Shown here one piece after another: positions 9,653 through 18,859 of a stretch of DNA of 64,000 nucleotides (positions are counted from its first letter, which is position 1; each line of letters opens with the position of its first letter). This DNA is from Lacticaseibacillus zhaodongensis (GTDB taxonomy: Bacteria > Bacillota > Bacilli > Lactobacillales > Lactobacillaceae): NCBI RefSeq assembly GCF_009687905.1, contig NZ_BLBG01000002.1, positions 124,001 through 188,000 on the forward strand. The letters run 5' to 3'. Under the pieces are notes generated by a model. It was not told where the DNA came from. It saw only the letters and a list, made by a program, of their open reading frames with translations, and ran no database searches. Position numbers and translations under genes: made by a program.

Positions 9653-10218
9653 TCGTTTTAGCAAGTAGTTCACCGCGGCGGCAGGAATTGCTGCGGCGGA
9701 TCTATCCGGATTTCGTCAGTGACCCCGCCGATATTGACGAGCGGGCGCTGCCCATGTTGCCGGCTCCGGAATACGTTGCGACGCTAGCACATGCAAAAGG
9801 GGCGAGTGTTGCGCGGCGGCATCCGGGAGCGGTAGTTATTGGCGCGGATACAGTGGTCGAAATTGATGGCCACATTTTGGGCAAGCCACAAAACCGCACG
9901 GATGCGTGCGACATGTTGCAAATGCTCTCTGGGCACTTCCACCATGTGCATACCGGCGTTTGGATTCGGTTTAGCGATGGCAGCACCAAGGAGGACGTCG
10001 TTACGACCAGCGTTGAGTTCTGGCACCTAACTAACGCAGAACTCAACGCCTATCTGGATAAAGGTACTTATCAGGGCAAGGCCGGTGCGTATGGCATTCA
10101 GGATGATGGCGCAATGTTGATCAAGCGCATCGATGGCGATTTTTATAGCGTCATGGGGCTACCAATCAGCCGCCTCAACCGGATGTTGCGCGACGCTGAT
10201 GGTAAATTGGCCGAGTGA
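9649..10218 (+). CDS. maf: Maf-family nucleoside triphosphate pyrophosphatase
   Basis: House-cleaning nucleotide pyrophosphatase (dTTP/UTP or modified-nucleotide type) that also affects septation in Bacillus. The chosen start is ATG 9649, which overlaps the mutL stop as ATGA; it gives MIVLASSSPRRQELL, the canonical Maf N-terminus, whereas the in-frame GTG at 9640 would add three residues. Further motifs are DPADIDE, the Lys in HAKGASV, GADTVVEIDGHILGKP with the catalytic Asp, and KAGAYGIQDDGA. 189 residues, the usual size. Linked to mismatch-repair genes by translational coupling. Confidence 0.93.
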   Translation: MIVLASSSPRRQELLRRIYPDFVSDPADIDERALPMLPAPEYVATLAHAKGASVARRHPGAVVIGADTVVEIDGHILGKPQNRTDACDMLQMLSGHFHHVHTGVWIRFSDGSTKEDVVTTSVEFWHLTNAELNAYLDKGTYQGKAGAYGIQDDGAMLIKRIDGDFYSVMGLPISRLNRMLRDADGKLAE

Positions 10219-10277
10219 TTTTGCCAAAATGGATTCGCAGCGCGCCATAAGTGTGCTATGGTTTTGGTAGAACATTG

Positions 10278-10291
10278 CGAACGTACGTGCG
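10278..10291 (+). promoter_or_regulatory. candidate LexA (SOS) box upstream of ruvAB
   Basis: CGAACGTACGTGCG matches the Gram-positive LexA consensus CGAACRNRYGTTYG at 13 of 14 positions (one T replaced by G). It lies 37 bp before the ruvA start. ruvAB is an SOS operon in Bacillus and E. coli, which fits. Confidence 0.55.
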
Positions 10292-10327
10292 TAAACTTGC
10301 ACGATAATTCAGCACGAGGAGAAGATA

Positions 10328-10921
10328 ATGTACGAATATTTCAAGGGCCTCATTGCGACGGTCACACCCGAATACGTGGTGGTTGATGTGAATGGCGTCG
10401 GTTACCACTTACTGGTTGCCAACCCCTACGCTTTCAAACAGGGCGAAACGGCGACCGTGTACGCCCAATTGATCATCCGGGACAACGACCAGAGTCTCTA
10501 CGGCTTCGTGGACGCGGAGCAAAAGCGTCTCTTCAACCTGTTGTTGTCGGTTACTGGGATCGGTCCCAAAAGTGCGCTCGCTATTCTCGCTAACGTGGAC
10601 GGCAATGGCCTCGCCAAGGCGGTTAACGCCAACGACGTGACCTTCCTGACGCACTTTCCGGGGATCGGCAAGAAGACGGCGGCCCAGATTATTTTGGACC
10701 TGCAGGGCAAGATCGACGCGAACACCGACCTGTTCACGCCGGAAGCGACGACCGATGCCGCCAAGCCGTCGTCTGCTGTTGATGATGCGCTCGCTGCACT
10801 GACCGCACTTGGGTTCACGGAACGTGAGGTCAAGCGAGTCGAGCCGAAGCTGCTGGAACAAGACCTGCAGAGCACAGAGGAATACCTGCGCGCCGGTTTG
10901 AAACTGCTAACTAAGAAGTAG
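10328..10921 (+). CDS. ruvA: Holliday junction branch migration protein RuvA
   Basis: Binds four-way junctions as a tetramer and loads the RuvB motor. 197 residues. Domain I begins [30 protein letters not shown] with [16 protein letters not shown]; domain II contains the two helix-hairpin-helix motifs ([13 protein letters not shown] at about 75-88 and [16 protein letters not shown] at about 111-126). The C-terminal domain III (from about 150, [18 protein letters not shown]) contacts RuvB. The ATG follows GAGGAGAAGATA, a good ribosome site. ruvB starts 11 bp downstream. A LexA-like box precedes the gene. Confidence 0.97.
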   Translation: MYEYFKGLIATVTPEYVVVDVNGVGYHLLVANPYAFKQGETATVYAQLIIRDNDQSLYGFVDAEQKRLFNLLLSVTGIGPKSALAILANVDGNGLAKAVNANDVTFLTHFPGIGKKTAAQIILDLQGKIDANTDLFTPEATTDAAKPSSAVDDALAALTALGFTEREVKRVEPKLLEQDLQSTEEYLRAGLKLLTKK

Positions 10922-10932
10922 GAGGGGACTGC

Positions 10933-11946
10933 ATGTCAGAAGATGAACGTCTGCTTGCCAGTGATAAGCAAGACGATGATGCGCAGACAGATAGCACACT
11001 GCGGCCCCAGACACTCGCCGAGTATGTGGGGCAAGATGCGGTCAAGGGTCAACTGAAGGTCTACATCGCGGCGGCGAAAAAGCGGGAGGAATCCCTCGAC
11101 CACGTGTTGCTCTACGGACCACCCGGTTTAGGTAAAACCACCATGGCCCTCGTGATTGCCAACGAACTGGGCGTTAACGTGCGCACGACCAGCGGCCCGG
11201 CTATCGATAAGCCTGGCGACCTGGTGGCGTTACTGAACGAACTGCAGGCCGGCGACGTCCTCTTTATTGACGAAATTCACCGCCTGCCTAAAATCGTGGA
11301 GGAAATGCTCTACTCGGCGATGGAAGACTTCTACGTTGACATCGTGGTTGGCCAGGGCCCGGCCGCGCACCCAGTGCATTTTCCGCTACCGCCGTTTACG
11401 CTGATTGGGGCAACAACGCGGGCAGGGGCCTTGTCCGCACCGTTGCGCGATCGTTTTGGTATTAGTGCACACATGGCCTACTACACGACCAAGGATTTGA
11501 GCCAAATCGTTACGCGTTCGGCAGCAATCTATAACCTCGCAATTGCACCGGACGCCGTGCACGAGATTGCTTTGCGGTCGCGGGGCACGCCCCGAATCGC
11601 CAACCGGTTGCTGAAGCGGGTCCGTGACTACGCCGACGTGGCGGACATGACTGAAGCTACCCAGCCACTGGTCGACAAGGCACTGACGGCGTTGCAAGTC
11701 GATAGCAGTGGCCTGGATGCGACTGACCGGCGGATACTGCAGCTGATGATTACGCAGTACAATGGCGGCCCGGTCGGCTTGAGCACGATTGCCGCTAACA
11801 TCGGTGAGGAAATGACGACCATCGAGGAGGTTTACGAACCCTACCTGCTGCAGATTGGCTTCCTGCAGCGGACTCCCCGCGGCCGGACGGTCACTAAGGC
11901 TGGCTACGCCCACATGGGTGCCATTTGGCCGGAAGAAAAAGAGTAG
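10933..11946 (+). CDS. ruvB: Holliday junction branch migration ATPase RuvB
   Basis: AAA+ motor that drives branch migration with RuvA. 337 residues. N-terminal [19 protein letters not shown], Walker [13 protein letters not shown] at about 60-71, Walker B LFIDEIHR, sensor 1 LIGATTRAG, arginine finger region LRDRFGI, and a C-terminal winged helix with [10 protein letters not shown] and [10 protein letters not shown]. The ATG follows AGGAGGGG. The stop codon TAG at 11944-11946 is also the first triplet of repeat D1, which probably supplies the terminator. Confidence 0.97.
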   Translation: MSEDERLLASDKQDDDAQTDSTLRPQTLAEYVGQDAVKGQLKVYIAAAKKREESLDHVLLYGPPGLGKTTMALVIANELGVNVRTTSGPAIDKPGDLVALLNELQAGDVLFIDEIHRLPKIVEEMLYSAMEDFYVDIVVGQGPAAHPVHFPLPPFTLIGATTRAGALSAPLRDRFGISAHMAYYTTKDLSQIVTRSAAIYNLAIAPDAVHEIALRSRGTPRIANRLLKRVRDYADVADMTEATQPLVDKALTALQVDSSGLDATDRRILQLMITQYNGGPVGLSTIAANIGEEMTTIEEVYEPYLLQIGFLQRTPRGRTVTKAGYAHMGAIWPEEKE

Positions 11947-12230
11947 AGAGTGGGCAGCAATGCGGTTAGCTCCTGAGCATTAGCTTAAAAACCGCTAATT
12001 CCTGTACTGGAATTGGCGGTTTTTGGGCTAAGCGGAGCCAGTTTCACTTGTGCAGCTTGCTGCCCATAGCGAAATGGACAACGAAGTAGGAGCTGCATTG
12101 CGGGCCACGTTTGGAGGCCGCCTCCTCACCATAATTACGAACGGTCAGGAGGCGGCCGGCGGTGATGGTCCTCAGTCGATTCGAAGCTTGTCATTGTGAG
12201 TGAGCCTCGTTTTTGCGTTTTGGCCACGTA
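11944..12230 (+). repeat. structured interspersed repeat family D, copy 1
   Basis: Starts with TAGAGAGTGG, the TAG being the ruvB stop. Helices: P1 11950-11963 with 12095-12108 (GTGGGCAGCAATGC with GCATTGCGGGCCAC, a few mismatches); an inner hairpin near 11985-12020 (AAAAACCGCTAATTCC with GGAATTGGCGGTTTTT), terminator-like; and P3 12116-12126 with 12147-12157 (GGCCGCCTCCT with AGGAGGCGGCC). Blocks TGAGCATTAGC, TCACCATAA, ACGGTCAGGAG and ATTCGAAGCT recur in copy 2 at 40271-40560, while the helix bases differ. Confidence 0.75.
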
Positions 12231-12460
12231 AAAAGGGTCACCGCAAGCGATGACCCAACGCGGGGCGTTATTTTCAACCTTGACTACGAAAGTTAGGCAG
12301 TTTCTTCTACCGCACTGCCGTACGGACTACAAAAACCAACAAGCGATCACAGAGAGCGTATAAAGGAGCTACGCAAAAAGTTTATCTATTCGCCCCGCAC
12401 CTTTATTATAAGCGCTTGCACTATAGCGCCGCAAGCGGCTAGCGGGCGGTCTTGAGCAGG
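12231..12460. other. spacer between repeat D1 and the yajC regulatory region
   Basis: No gene seen. A short dyad GGGTCA-CCGCAAGCGA-TGACCC lies near 12235-12257. A cre-like sequence TATAAGCGCTTGCA at 12407-12420 matches the CcpA consensus in all but one of the fixed positions; with no adjacent gene start I rate it as weak. Confidence 0.4.
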
Positions 12461-12462
12461 CT

Positions 12463-12506
12463 TGACACGTTTGTCATATTTAAGCGGCTGAAGTGACATT
12501 ATGTCA
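12463..12506. promoter_or_regulatory. two TGACA/TGTCA dyads upstream of yajC
   Basis: TGACACGTTTGTCA at 12463-12476 and TGACATTATGTCA at 12494-12506 are both perfect-armed inverted repeats with the same half-site. Their centres are about 30 bp (three helical turns) apart, which suggests a pair of operators for one dimeric regulator. The first overlaps a possible -35 (TTGACA at 12462-12467). The regulator is not identified. Confidence 0.45.
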
Positions 12507-12583
12507 TGCGGACTATGGCAAAGCAGTCTAAAGTTTGTTACAGTGTCCTATGACGAAAAAATTCAAAATGAGGTGTGATATCC

Positions 12584-12970
12584 ATGTTCGTAGCAGCAGC
12601 AAATAGTAATCCAATGATGATGATTGTCCTAGTAGTAATTATGGTTGTCATGATGTACTTCTCCATGGTCCGTGCACCTAAGAAGCAGCAGGAAAAGCGC
12701 AAGGAAATGATGAACAGCCTCAAGAAGGGCGACACGGTTGTTACGGTTGGTGGCCTGTACGGTGTGATTGACTCCGTTGACCCGAAGAAGAACACAATCG
12801 TGCTCGATTCTAACGGTGTTTACCTGACCTTCTCCGCCCAGGCGGTTGGTCACGTTGACAAGCGTGCTGCCGCTCCTAAGGCTGCTGCAACCACGGCTGA
12901 TGACGCTAAGGTTGACGCTCCTAAAGCAGACGACGCCAAGGCAGACGATGCTAAGGCTGACGACAAGTAA
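12584..12970 (+). CDS. yajC: preprotein translocase accessory subunit YajC
   Basis: Single-pass membrane partner of SecDF/SecYEG. I chose ATG 12584 (MFVAAANSNP) rather than the in-frame GTG 12575, because GAGGTG stands about 9 bases before the ATG. The membrane helix spans roughly residues 11-30 (MMMIVLVVIMVVMMYFSM). The cytoplasmic part has the family core: KKQQEKRKEMMNSLKKGDTV and VTVGGLYGVIDSVDPKKNTI. The 128-residue protein ends in an Ala/Asp/Lys tail with the unit ADDAK repeated, a low-complexity extension. In many lactobacilli yajC follows the ruvAB-queA-tgt block; here queA and tgt are absent and a 640-bp non-coding stretch intervenes. Confidence 0.93.
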   Translation: MFVAAANSNPMMMIVLVVIMVVMMYFSMVRAPKKQQEKRKEMMNSLKKGDTVVTVGGLYGVIDSVDPKKNTIVLDSNGVYLTFSAQAVGHVDKRAAAPKAAATTADDAKVDAPKADDAKADDAKADDK

Positions 12971-12993
12971 TCACCAATTTCAATAATCAATGC

Positions 12994-13032
12994 CAAATGG
13001 GTCGCTTCGAGAGGAGGGGCCCATTTTGCTTA
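12994..13032 (+). terminator. hairpin after yajC
   Basis: AATGGGTCGCTTC pairs loosely with GAGGGGCCCATT and is followed by TTGCTT, 20-60 bp after the yajC stop. A moderate terminator candidate. Confidence 0.4.
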
Positions 13033-13224
13033 TCCGCAACATATTGTCACGAGGAGGTGAACTAGCGCGCTTGCCCGTCAACACTGCCTTTTCATGCAAA
13101 AAACGTTAACAAAAATTTTGATAATTGACTACGCAAATGTGACAAATAATACTATCATGTAATTATGTTGATGACTGATGCGGGCCAAATGGTGCCGCTC
13201 AGTCCAAGGTCGGGGGATGGCGCC

Positions 13225-13620
13225 ATGAATGAAAGCTTGAATATGAGCAAACCCGCTGTGGCGGACGATAAAACCTTGCGCGTCGTGCACGTGATGTATC
13301 TTGATGATCGGGTGCGCGAATGGCTCTGCACCGATACGGTTTTCGGGAAGAGCGGCGCAACAATTAATTACGACACGGCGCGACGAATTGCGGAGTACAG
13401 TGCTCAAGGCTATACACTTGTTAAGGACGATTTTATCAGCGCGCGGACTTTCCGCCGGGCGCCGAGTAGTGACCAAATCTTCACAGTGCACCTTAGTAGT
13501 CCGGTAGTTGGCACCGCAGAGCCCGTAGTGCAGGGTGTGGCGACGCGCCGTGCCCGGACTCGCGGCAGCCTTATGCGCCGGCTGCGGGAGCGGCTGGCGT
13601 TTATGGCGAAACGGGACTAA
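13225..13620 (+). CDS. small protein with a Muc_B2-like (mucin-binding) domain, no signal peptide
   Basis: 131 residues from ATG 13225, which follows CGGGGGATGG; the in-frame ATG 13165 lacks a ribosome site. Residues about 12-95 (KTLRVVHVMYLDD ... GKSGATINYDTARRIAEYSAQGYTLVKDDF ... QIFTVHLSS) resemble the B2-type repeat of lactobacillar mucus-binding proteins, where the pattern is GKSGxxIxYxT ... IxxYxxxGYxLVxxDF ... FTVHL. Such domains normally occur in large secreted proteins; here there is no signal peptide, no anchor and a very basic C-terminus (RARTRGSLMRRLRERL). It may be a cytoplasmic stand-alone member of the fold. Function unknown. Monocistronic between yajC and glyA. Confidence 0.7.
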   Translation: MNESLNMSKPAVADDKTLRVVHVMYLDDRVREWLCTDTVFGKSGATINYDTARRIAEYSAQGYTLVKDDFISARTFRRAPSSDQIFTVHLSSPVVGTAEPVVQGVATRRARTRGSLMRRLRERLAFMAKRD

Positions 13621-13656
13621 AAATGATTGTGGCGGGGGGTCACGATTTTTTTTTGC
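13620..13656 (+). terminator. terminator after the Muc_B2-like gene
   Basis: Imperfect hairpin with arms around ATTGTG and CACGAT, followed by nine T residues, immediately after the stop codon. Confidence 0.55.
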
Positions 13657-13800
13657 TTATCAATCCATAAATCGCGAACAATTTTGACGGAATTTGAGCA
13701 AAAGTTAAGATTCTGCTTAAACGGCGATTTTGAACAGCTAGCTTTGTTACAATTACGAGTAGTTACACTAACATCCGGCACCCACCAATGGAGGTAGAAT

Positions 13801-15048
13801 TTGACAGATTACATGCAGCAAGATCCACAGTTGTGGACAGCAATCACAAATGAAGAGGCGCGCCAGGAACACAACATTGAATTGATTGCTTCAGAGAACA
13901 TTGTTTCCCCAGCGGTTCGTGCAGCGCAGGGGTCTGTTTTGACCAACAAGTATTCTGAAGGTTATCCGGGCAAGCGTTACTACGGCGGTAATCAGTACAT
14001 TGATGTCGTTGAGCAGTTAGCCATCGACCGCGCGAAGAAGTTGTTTGGTGCGGAGGCTGCAAATGTGCAGCCACATTCCGGATCGCAGGCGAATATGGCT
14101 GCGTACCGGGCGCTGATCAAGCCTGGTGATAAAGTGCTGGCGATGGACCTGACAGACGGCGGGCACCTGACGCACGGGGCGGACGTTAATTTCTCCGGTC
14201 AGACCTACCACTTTTACCATTACGGCTTGGACGAGAACGGCCGCCTAGATTATGCGGCGATTCAGGATCAAGCGGAGCAGGTGCGGCCGGCGTTGATCGT
14301 GGCGGGGGCGAGTGCTTATAGCCGGATCATCGACTTCGCCGCGTTTAAACAAATCGCGGATTCAGTTGGCGCGCTTTTGATGGTGGACATGGCGCACATT
14401 GCGGGGCTCGTGGCCGCGGGCGTGCACCCGAATCCGGTTCCGTACTGCGATGTGGTCACGACCACGACTCACAAAACGCTGCGCGGTCCGCGGGGTGGCC
14501 TGATTTTGTGCAAGGAAAAGTATCTCAAAAAAATCAACTCGGCCCTTTTCCCCGGAATTCAGGGTGGACCGCTCGAGCACGTGATTGCGGGGAAGGCGGT
14601 GGCCTTGGGTGAGGCAATGCGGCCAGAATTCACCACTTATGCCAAGCAGATCATCAAGAACATGCAGGCCTTGAATCGGGGCTTGTGCGCCGATGATTCC
14701 AAGCTCAGCATCGTATCTGGTGGTTCTGACAATCACCTCGCACTGGTGAACGTGACCGGTTACGGGACGAATGGCCGCGACGTCCAAAACTTACTTGACG
14801 AGGTCATGATTACTTGCAACAAGAACCAGCTGCCGGGTGAGCAGGATGGGCCCGTGCGGACCAGTGGCGTTCGGGTCGGCACCGCAGCCATCACCACGCG
14901 CGGTTTTGATGAGGATGATTGCTACGCAGTCGGTAAGCTGATTGTGCAGGCAATTGCCGGTCGCGACGATGCTGCCGGCTTGGAACAGGTGGCAGCGCAG
15001 GTGCGGGCACTGACTGATAAGCACCCGATTGCTGATATCAAGTATTAA
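13801..15048 (+). CDS. glyA: serine hydroxymethyltransferase
   Basis: PLP enzyme interconverting serine and glycine with tetrahydrofolate, the main source of one-carbon units. It starts with TTG at 13801 because GGAGG lies six bases upstream; the ATG at 13813 is too far from it. 415 residues. Motifs: [39 protein letters not shown], and the PLP lysine in [13 protein letters not shown] near 228. C-terminal [17 protein letters not shown]. It faces folD, the next enzyme of the folate cycle, across a shared terminator. Confidence 0.97.
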   Translation: MTDYMQQDPQLWTAITNEEARQEHNIELIASENIVSPAVRAAQGSVLTNKYSEGYPGKRYYGGNQYIDVVEQLAIDRAKKLFGAEAANVQPHSGSQANMAAYRALIKPGDKVLAMDLTDGGHLTHGADVNFSGQTYHFYHYGLDENGRLDYAAIQDQAEQVRPALIVAGASAYSRIIDFAAFKQIADSVGALLMVDMAHIAGLVAAGVHPNPVPYCDVVTTTTHKTLRGPRGGLILCKEKYLKKINSALFPGIQGGPLEHVIAGKAVALGEAMRPEFTTYAKQIIKNMQALNRGLCADDSKLSIVSGGSDNHLALVNVTGYGTNGRDVQNLLDEVMITCNKNQLPGEQDGPVRTSGVRVGTAAITTRGFDEDDCYAVGKLIVQAIAGRDDAAGLEQVAAQVRALTDKHPIADIKY

Positions 15049-15066
15049 GCAGTTCTGAAAACCAAA

Positions 15067-15108
15067 ATAAGGTCCCTGACTCAGATTACTGAGTCGGGGA
15101 CCTTATTG
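15067..15108. terminator. bidirectional terminator between glyA and folD
   Basis: AATAAGGTCCCTGACTCAG pairs with CTGAGTCGGGGACCTTATT across a four-base loop. A/T-runs on both sides allow use on both strands; it serves convergent glyA (+) and folD (-). Confidence 0.85.
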
Positions 15109-15126
15109 CATATTAGCGGTGCTCTT

Positions 15127-16002
15127 TTACTGAATTTTGCTGGCTGCCTTGGCGATGGTTTGTTTGAGCAGCATGTTGACGGTCATGGGCCCAACGCCAC
15201 CGGGCACGGGCGTGATGGCGCCGGCAACTTCGGCGACAGCTGGGTAATCAACGTCCCCGACCAGCCGCTTCTTGCCGTTTTCGTCCACGAAGCGGTTCAT
15301 GCCGACATCGATGACCGTTGCGCCGGGCTTGACGTCGCTAGCTGTGATGAGCCCGCGGCGGCCGGTCGCGGCCACGATGATGTCGGCCGTTAGAAGCAGG
15401 CTGTGTAGGTCGGTGGTCTGCGAGTGGGCGATGGTGACGGTGGCCCCCTTATTTAAGAGCATTGCCGCCATGGGCTTACCGACGATGTTTGAGCGGCCCA
15501 CAATGACGGCGTGCTTGCCGGCAACTGGCAACTGGTAGTAATCCAGCATGGCCATGATGCCCAGTGGGGTGCAGGGACCGACGTGCTCGGGGCTGTTCTT
15601 GGGCAGGTTCCAAAGGCGGCCGGTTGTGCTCAGGGTGAAACCATCGACGTCCTTGTCGACGGCAATCGTGTTGATGATGGCGTCCGCATCGATCTGCTGG
15701 GGAAGTGGCAACTGGACGATGATGCCGTCGACAGTTGGGTCCGCGTTGAGCTTTTGCACAGCGGTCACAACGTCCTCTTGGGTGCTCGTTGCGGGCATGC
15801 GCAGGGTGTCGGAGTGCACCCCGATCTGATCAGCCCGCTTTTGCTTGTTGCGGACGTAGATTGCGCTAGCTGGATCATCGCCGACCAGGACTACCGTTAG
15901 CCCCGGCTTGCGGCCCAGAGCTGCCGTTACATGCGCTGCACTAGTACTTAGTTCGTCTGTTAGGGCCGCGACGATGGGTTTCGCCTTCATAATTACCGTC
16001 AT
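15127..16002 (-). CDS. folD: methylenetetrahydrofolate dehydrogenase / methenyltetrahydrofolate cyclohydrolase
   Basis: Bifunctional enzyme oxidising methylene-THF to methenyl-THF and hydrolysing it to 10-formyl-THF. ATG 16002 follows GGAGG by eight bases; an internal ATG at residue 5 (MKAKPIVAAL) is possible but less well placed. 291 residues. Motifs: GDDPASAIYVRNKQKRADQIG with the catalytic Lys, VDGIIVQLPLPQQID, KDVDGF, PCTPLGIMAML, VIVGRSNIVGKPMA (dinucleotide binding) and the C-terminal ITPVPGGVGPMTVNMLL. Convergent with glyA. Confidence 0.96.
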   Translation of the reverse strand: MTVIMKAKPIVAALTDELSTSAAHVTAALGRKPGLTVVLVGDDPASAIYVRNKQKRADQIGVHSDTLRMPATSTQEDVVTAVQKLNADPTVDGIIVQLPLPQQIDADAIINTIAVDKDVDGFTLSTTGRLWNLPKNSPEHVGPCTPLGIMAMLDYYQLPVAGKHAVIVGRSNIVGKPMAAMLLNKGATVTIAHSQTTDLHSLLLTADIIVAATGRRGLITASDVKPGATVIDVGMNRFVDENGKKRLVGDVDYPAVAEVAGAITPVPGGVGPMTVNMLLKQTIAKAASKIQ

Positions 16003-16185
16003 TCAGTTGACCTCCACAATTCTTTCGTAATTCTAATAATATAGCATCTATTATAACGAATCACGGGCGACCCGTCAGGCATTTTGGTGGCTGAATTAAG
16101 TTTAGCCCTTGCTGTTAATATAATGTGATAGCGCTTATAATAACGATGTAAGGGTGAAAATAGGGTCACAACAGGAGGAGCAACT

Positions 16186-16977
16186 ATGACGGAAAATTCT
16201 GCGATTCGGCTGACGGATATCCAAAAGCATTTTGGTGCAAAGGCGGTTCTCACGGGCGTTAGCTTCGATATCGCCCCGGGGACGATTGTCGGCTACATCG
16301 GGCCCAACGGTGCGGGTAAAAGTACAACTGTTAAAATAATCCTGGGCCTGCTGCAGCAAGATTCCGGCACGGTTGAAATCAATGGCCAGCTGATTGATCC
16401 TGAGGCGGCGGATTACAAGCGCCACATCGGTTACGTGCCTGAGGGGGCGGACCTGTTCAACGCGCTGACGGCCCGGGAGTACCTGCAGCTGATCGGCCAA
16501 CTGTACGGGATGGATCCAGATGTGGCGGGGAATAAGGCGGAGCAGCTTGCCCGGATTGTTGGCTTAGAAGCGGCCTATGACCAGCGGCTGCGCTCGTATT
16601 CGAAGGGGATGCGGCAGCTAGTACTGATTATCGCCAGCCTGATTCACAATCCCGACATTCTCTTTTGGGACGAACCGCTCAACGGGCTAGATGCCAACTC
16701 GGTGCTAGTGATCGAGGAGATCCTGCAAGAATTGCGGGACCGGGGCAAAACCATCTTCTACTCCAGCCACATCATGGACGTTGTGCAGAAGCTATCTGAC
16801 CGGATTATTTTGCTGAACGGCGGCCAGGTGGTTGCGGACGGGTCCTTCAAGGAAATCTCCCAGGCCGCGGACGTGAACCTGCAGGAGCTATTCAACACCA
16901 TGACTGGCTTTGCGGAACACGGCGAGAAGGCGCGGGCCTTCGTCGACGTGGTGACAGGAGGCGACGCTGATGCCTGA
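16186..16977 (+). CDS. ABC transporter ATP-binding protein (exporter type)
   Basis: Cytoplasmic ATPase of a two-component ABC exporter. 263 residues. Walker A GPNGAGKSTT at about 44-53, Q-loop region GYVPEGADLFNALT, a degenerate signature YSKGMRQ in place of LSGGQ, Walker B ILFWDEPLNGLD and the switch His in YSSHIMD. The ATG follows AGGAGGAG. It overlaps the membrane protein gene by 8 bp, so the pair forms one transporter. The domain type (ABC-2, CcmA/EcsA-like) is compatible with export of a peptide, lipid-linked compound or drug; the substrate is not evident. Confidence 0.9.
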   Translation: MTENSAIRLTDIQKHFGAKAVLTGVSFDIAPGTIVGYIGPNGAGKSTTVKIILGLLQQDSGTVEINGQLIDPEAADYKRHIGYVPEGADLFNALTAREYLQLIGQLYGMDPDVAGNKAEQLARIVGLEAAYDQRLRSYSKGMRQLVLIIASLIHNPDILFWDEPLNGLDANSVLVIEEILQELRDRGKTIFYSSHIMDVVQKLSDRIILLNGGQVVADGSFKEISQAADVNLQELFNTMTGFAEHGEKARAFVDVVTGGDADA

Positions 16978-18664
16978 AGCAAAAGAGGCAATGGCCCCGG
17001 CAATGGTGCTGCTGGACCACCTTTCTGGCTTGATCAAAAGTTGGGGGATTGATTATGGCCAGTACCGGCTGATCGTGGCGACCAAGTTCAAACTGGCGGC
17101 GCGAGATAACGTTGGCGTTGGGCTCGCCTTGAATACCACCAGCAAGAAACCAAGCGGGCACCCGGTGCGCAACTCATTTTTAATCAATCTGCTATTTGGA
17201 GTCTTCATGATTATCCTCACAATCTTGCCGATGCCTGAAATCATGACTTACACGATGTACTTTTCGACCTTGTTCGTCATGACCTTCCTGACCATGTTGA
17301 CGAGCTATTCCGGGCTGATGCTGGATCCACGCGACAGGGAACTATACATCACGCGCGGGGTCCAGCCGCGGACGCTCAACGCAGCGCGGTTGACGGTGGT
17401 TGCCGTCTACCTATTCCTGAACGTGCTGGCATTAGGCGTACCAGCGTTGATTGGCATCTTTTTGCGGCTCGGTGTTTTTGCAACCGTTGGCACCTTTATC
17501 AGCCTGCTGATCATGACCGAGTTTGCGTTCATGCTGGCGCTGTTTGTGTACCTGCTGGTGCTCCGCTTCTTCGATGGTGAACGCCTGAAGAATATTTTGA
17601 ATTTTGTCCAAATTGCCCTCATCATTGGTATCTACGGTGGCTCACAAATTCTACCGCGGCTGTCGGGCAACTGGATGCAGGTTCTCGGTAAGGGTGCGGC
17701 ACACACTCCTTGGTACACTTTGCTGTCGATTCCAAGCTGGTTCGGTGGGTTGCCAATGCTGCTGCGGGGACATTTTGAGGTGATTCCAGTTGCATTAACG
17801 GTGCTGAGCATCGTTGTGCCGGTGGCGTTGACCTTGGTTTACGCGCGCAACGCGGGTAATTTTGAACAGTACTTGGCAAAATTGGACCAGGCGAGCAGCC
17901 GCAAACGCAAGGACAGCTGGTACTTCCGGATCAGTCGGCGCCTGCTCATCAAGAGTTCCGAGGAGGCCACTTACTATGACTTCGGCTGGCACATGTTGCA
18001 AGAGGAGCGCGAATACAAGCTGCGGGTTTACCCGTCAATCGGCTACGCGCTGATCATTCCCATTGTGATGGGCGCCAGTTTTTTCAATAGCGGCGGCGGG
18101 CACCTCCTGCAGCAAATCACCAATTTCGGACCCTATGCCTTGATTGCACTGCTGATGGCCTTGCCGGGGGCGATTTATAATCTGGCCTTTTCCAGCCAGC
18201 CGGCCGCAATGAGCCTGTTTCTGCGGGTACCAATGCTGCACCACGGTTACATGTTGCGGGCAATTCTGAAGGCGATGTTCGTGCGCATCTTCTTGCCCCT
18301 GATTGTTGTGTGGACGGTGGTGATGCTGGTGCTGGGCGGCTGGAACGCACTGCTGGCCTGTGTCGGCATGGCGGTATTAATTTACGCGGCGACCCTAGTA
18401 ATGGGCCGAATTTTAGGCGATAACGCACTGCCGTTTGCTCGGGAATTTAACCCCAACAAGCAAAATGGTGGCGGTGCGGTCGGCAGCGTGATGATCACCT
18501 TGCCAATTATCATTATCGTGATTGTTGCTGGTGGCCTGCTGCACACCTGGCTACTCGGCGCTGCCTTCTTAGTCATCGGGCTGATTATCTTCTTCAGTAT
18601 TAATTCTGGGTTCAAGGACAGCATCCACTTTGATTTGAGCAAAATTGACGCGGACGAACACTAA
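16970..18664 (+). CDS. ABC transporter membrane protein, large ABC-2-like permease
   Basis: 564-residue polytopic protein paired with the preceding ATPase. After an amphipathic N-terminus (about 60 residues) there are about 11-12 hydrophobic segments in two groups, roughly 70-255 and 370-550, separated by a hydrophilic region around 300-345 (KLDQASSRKRKDSWY). The arrangement resembles EcsB/YthQ-type permeases known in Firmicutes, which I infer from layout only. Start ATG 16970 overlaps the ATPase gene. Repeat E1 begins on the base after its TAA stop. Confidence 0.8.
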   Translation: MPEAKEAMAPAMVLLDHLSGLIKSWGIDYGQYRLIVATKFKLAARDNVGVGLALNTTSKKPSGHPVRNSFLINLLFGVFMIILTILPMPEIMTYTMYFSTLFVMTFLTMLTSYSGLMLDPRDRELYITRGVQPRTLNAARLTVVAVYLFLNVLALGVPALIGIFLRLGVFATVGTFISLLIMTEFAFMLALFVYLLVLRFFDGERLKNILNFVQIALIIGIYGGSQILPRLSGNWMQVLGKGAAHTPWYTLLSIPSWFGGLPMLLRGHFEVIPVALTVLSIVVPVALTLVYARNAGNFEQYLAKLDQASSRKRKDSWYFRISRRLLIKSSEEATYYDFGWHMLQEEREYKLRVYPSIGYALIIPIVMGASFFNSGGGHLLQQITNFGPYALIALLMALPGAIYNLAFSSQPAAMSLFLRVPMLHHGYMLRAILKAMFVRIFLPLIVVWTVVMLVLGGWNALLACVGMAVLIYAATLVMGRILGDNALPFAREFNPNKQNGGGAVGSVMITLPIIIIVIVAGGLLHTWLLGAAFLVIGLIIFFSINSGFKDSIHFDLSKIDADEH

Positions 18665-18836
18665 CACAGAGCGGAACGAGGCGTTTTGAAGCTGAGGACT
18701 AGAGGGCTTTGGACATAATGCCGGGTTTCAGGCATTAGGTTCAAAGCCAGCTAGCCGCAAGCTTCAGCCTTGTGTAGCTCGACTAGAACACAGAGCGGGG
18801 ACACACGGTCAAGAGCTGAGCATTGCGTACTTTGTT
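18665..18836 (+). repeat. structured interspersed repeat family E, copy 1 plus a half copy
   Basis: Begins on the base after the permease stop with CACAGAGCGG. The full unit runs to about 18787 and contains GAAGCTGAG, a hairpin TAATGCC-GGGTTTCA-GGCATTA, CCGCAAGCTT and the closing TAGCTCGACTA. A truncated second unit (CACAGAGCGGGGAC ... GAGCTGAGCATTGCGTACTT) follows directly to about 18836. The same unit occurs at 43478 and, inverted, at 25766-25894. Confidence 0.7.
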
Positions 18837-18859
18837 CTCTGATAATAGTCAGTGACATA

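Noticed and set aside
11947-12230. Repeat D1 as a tRNA-like or riboswitch leader for yajC
   Set aside because: It starts at the ruvB stop codon, contains a terminator-like hairpin and is more than 350 bp from yajC; the copy at 40271 has an unrelated downstream gene.
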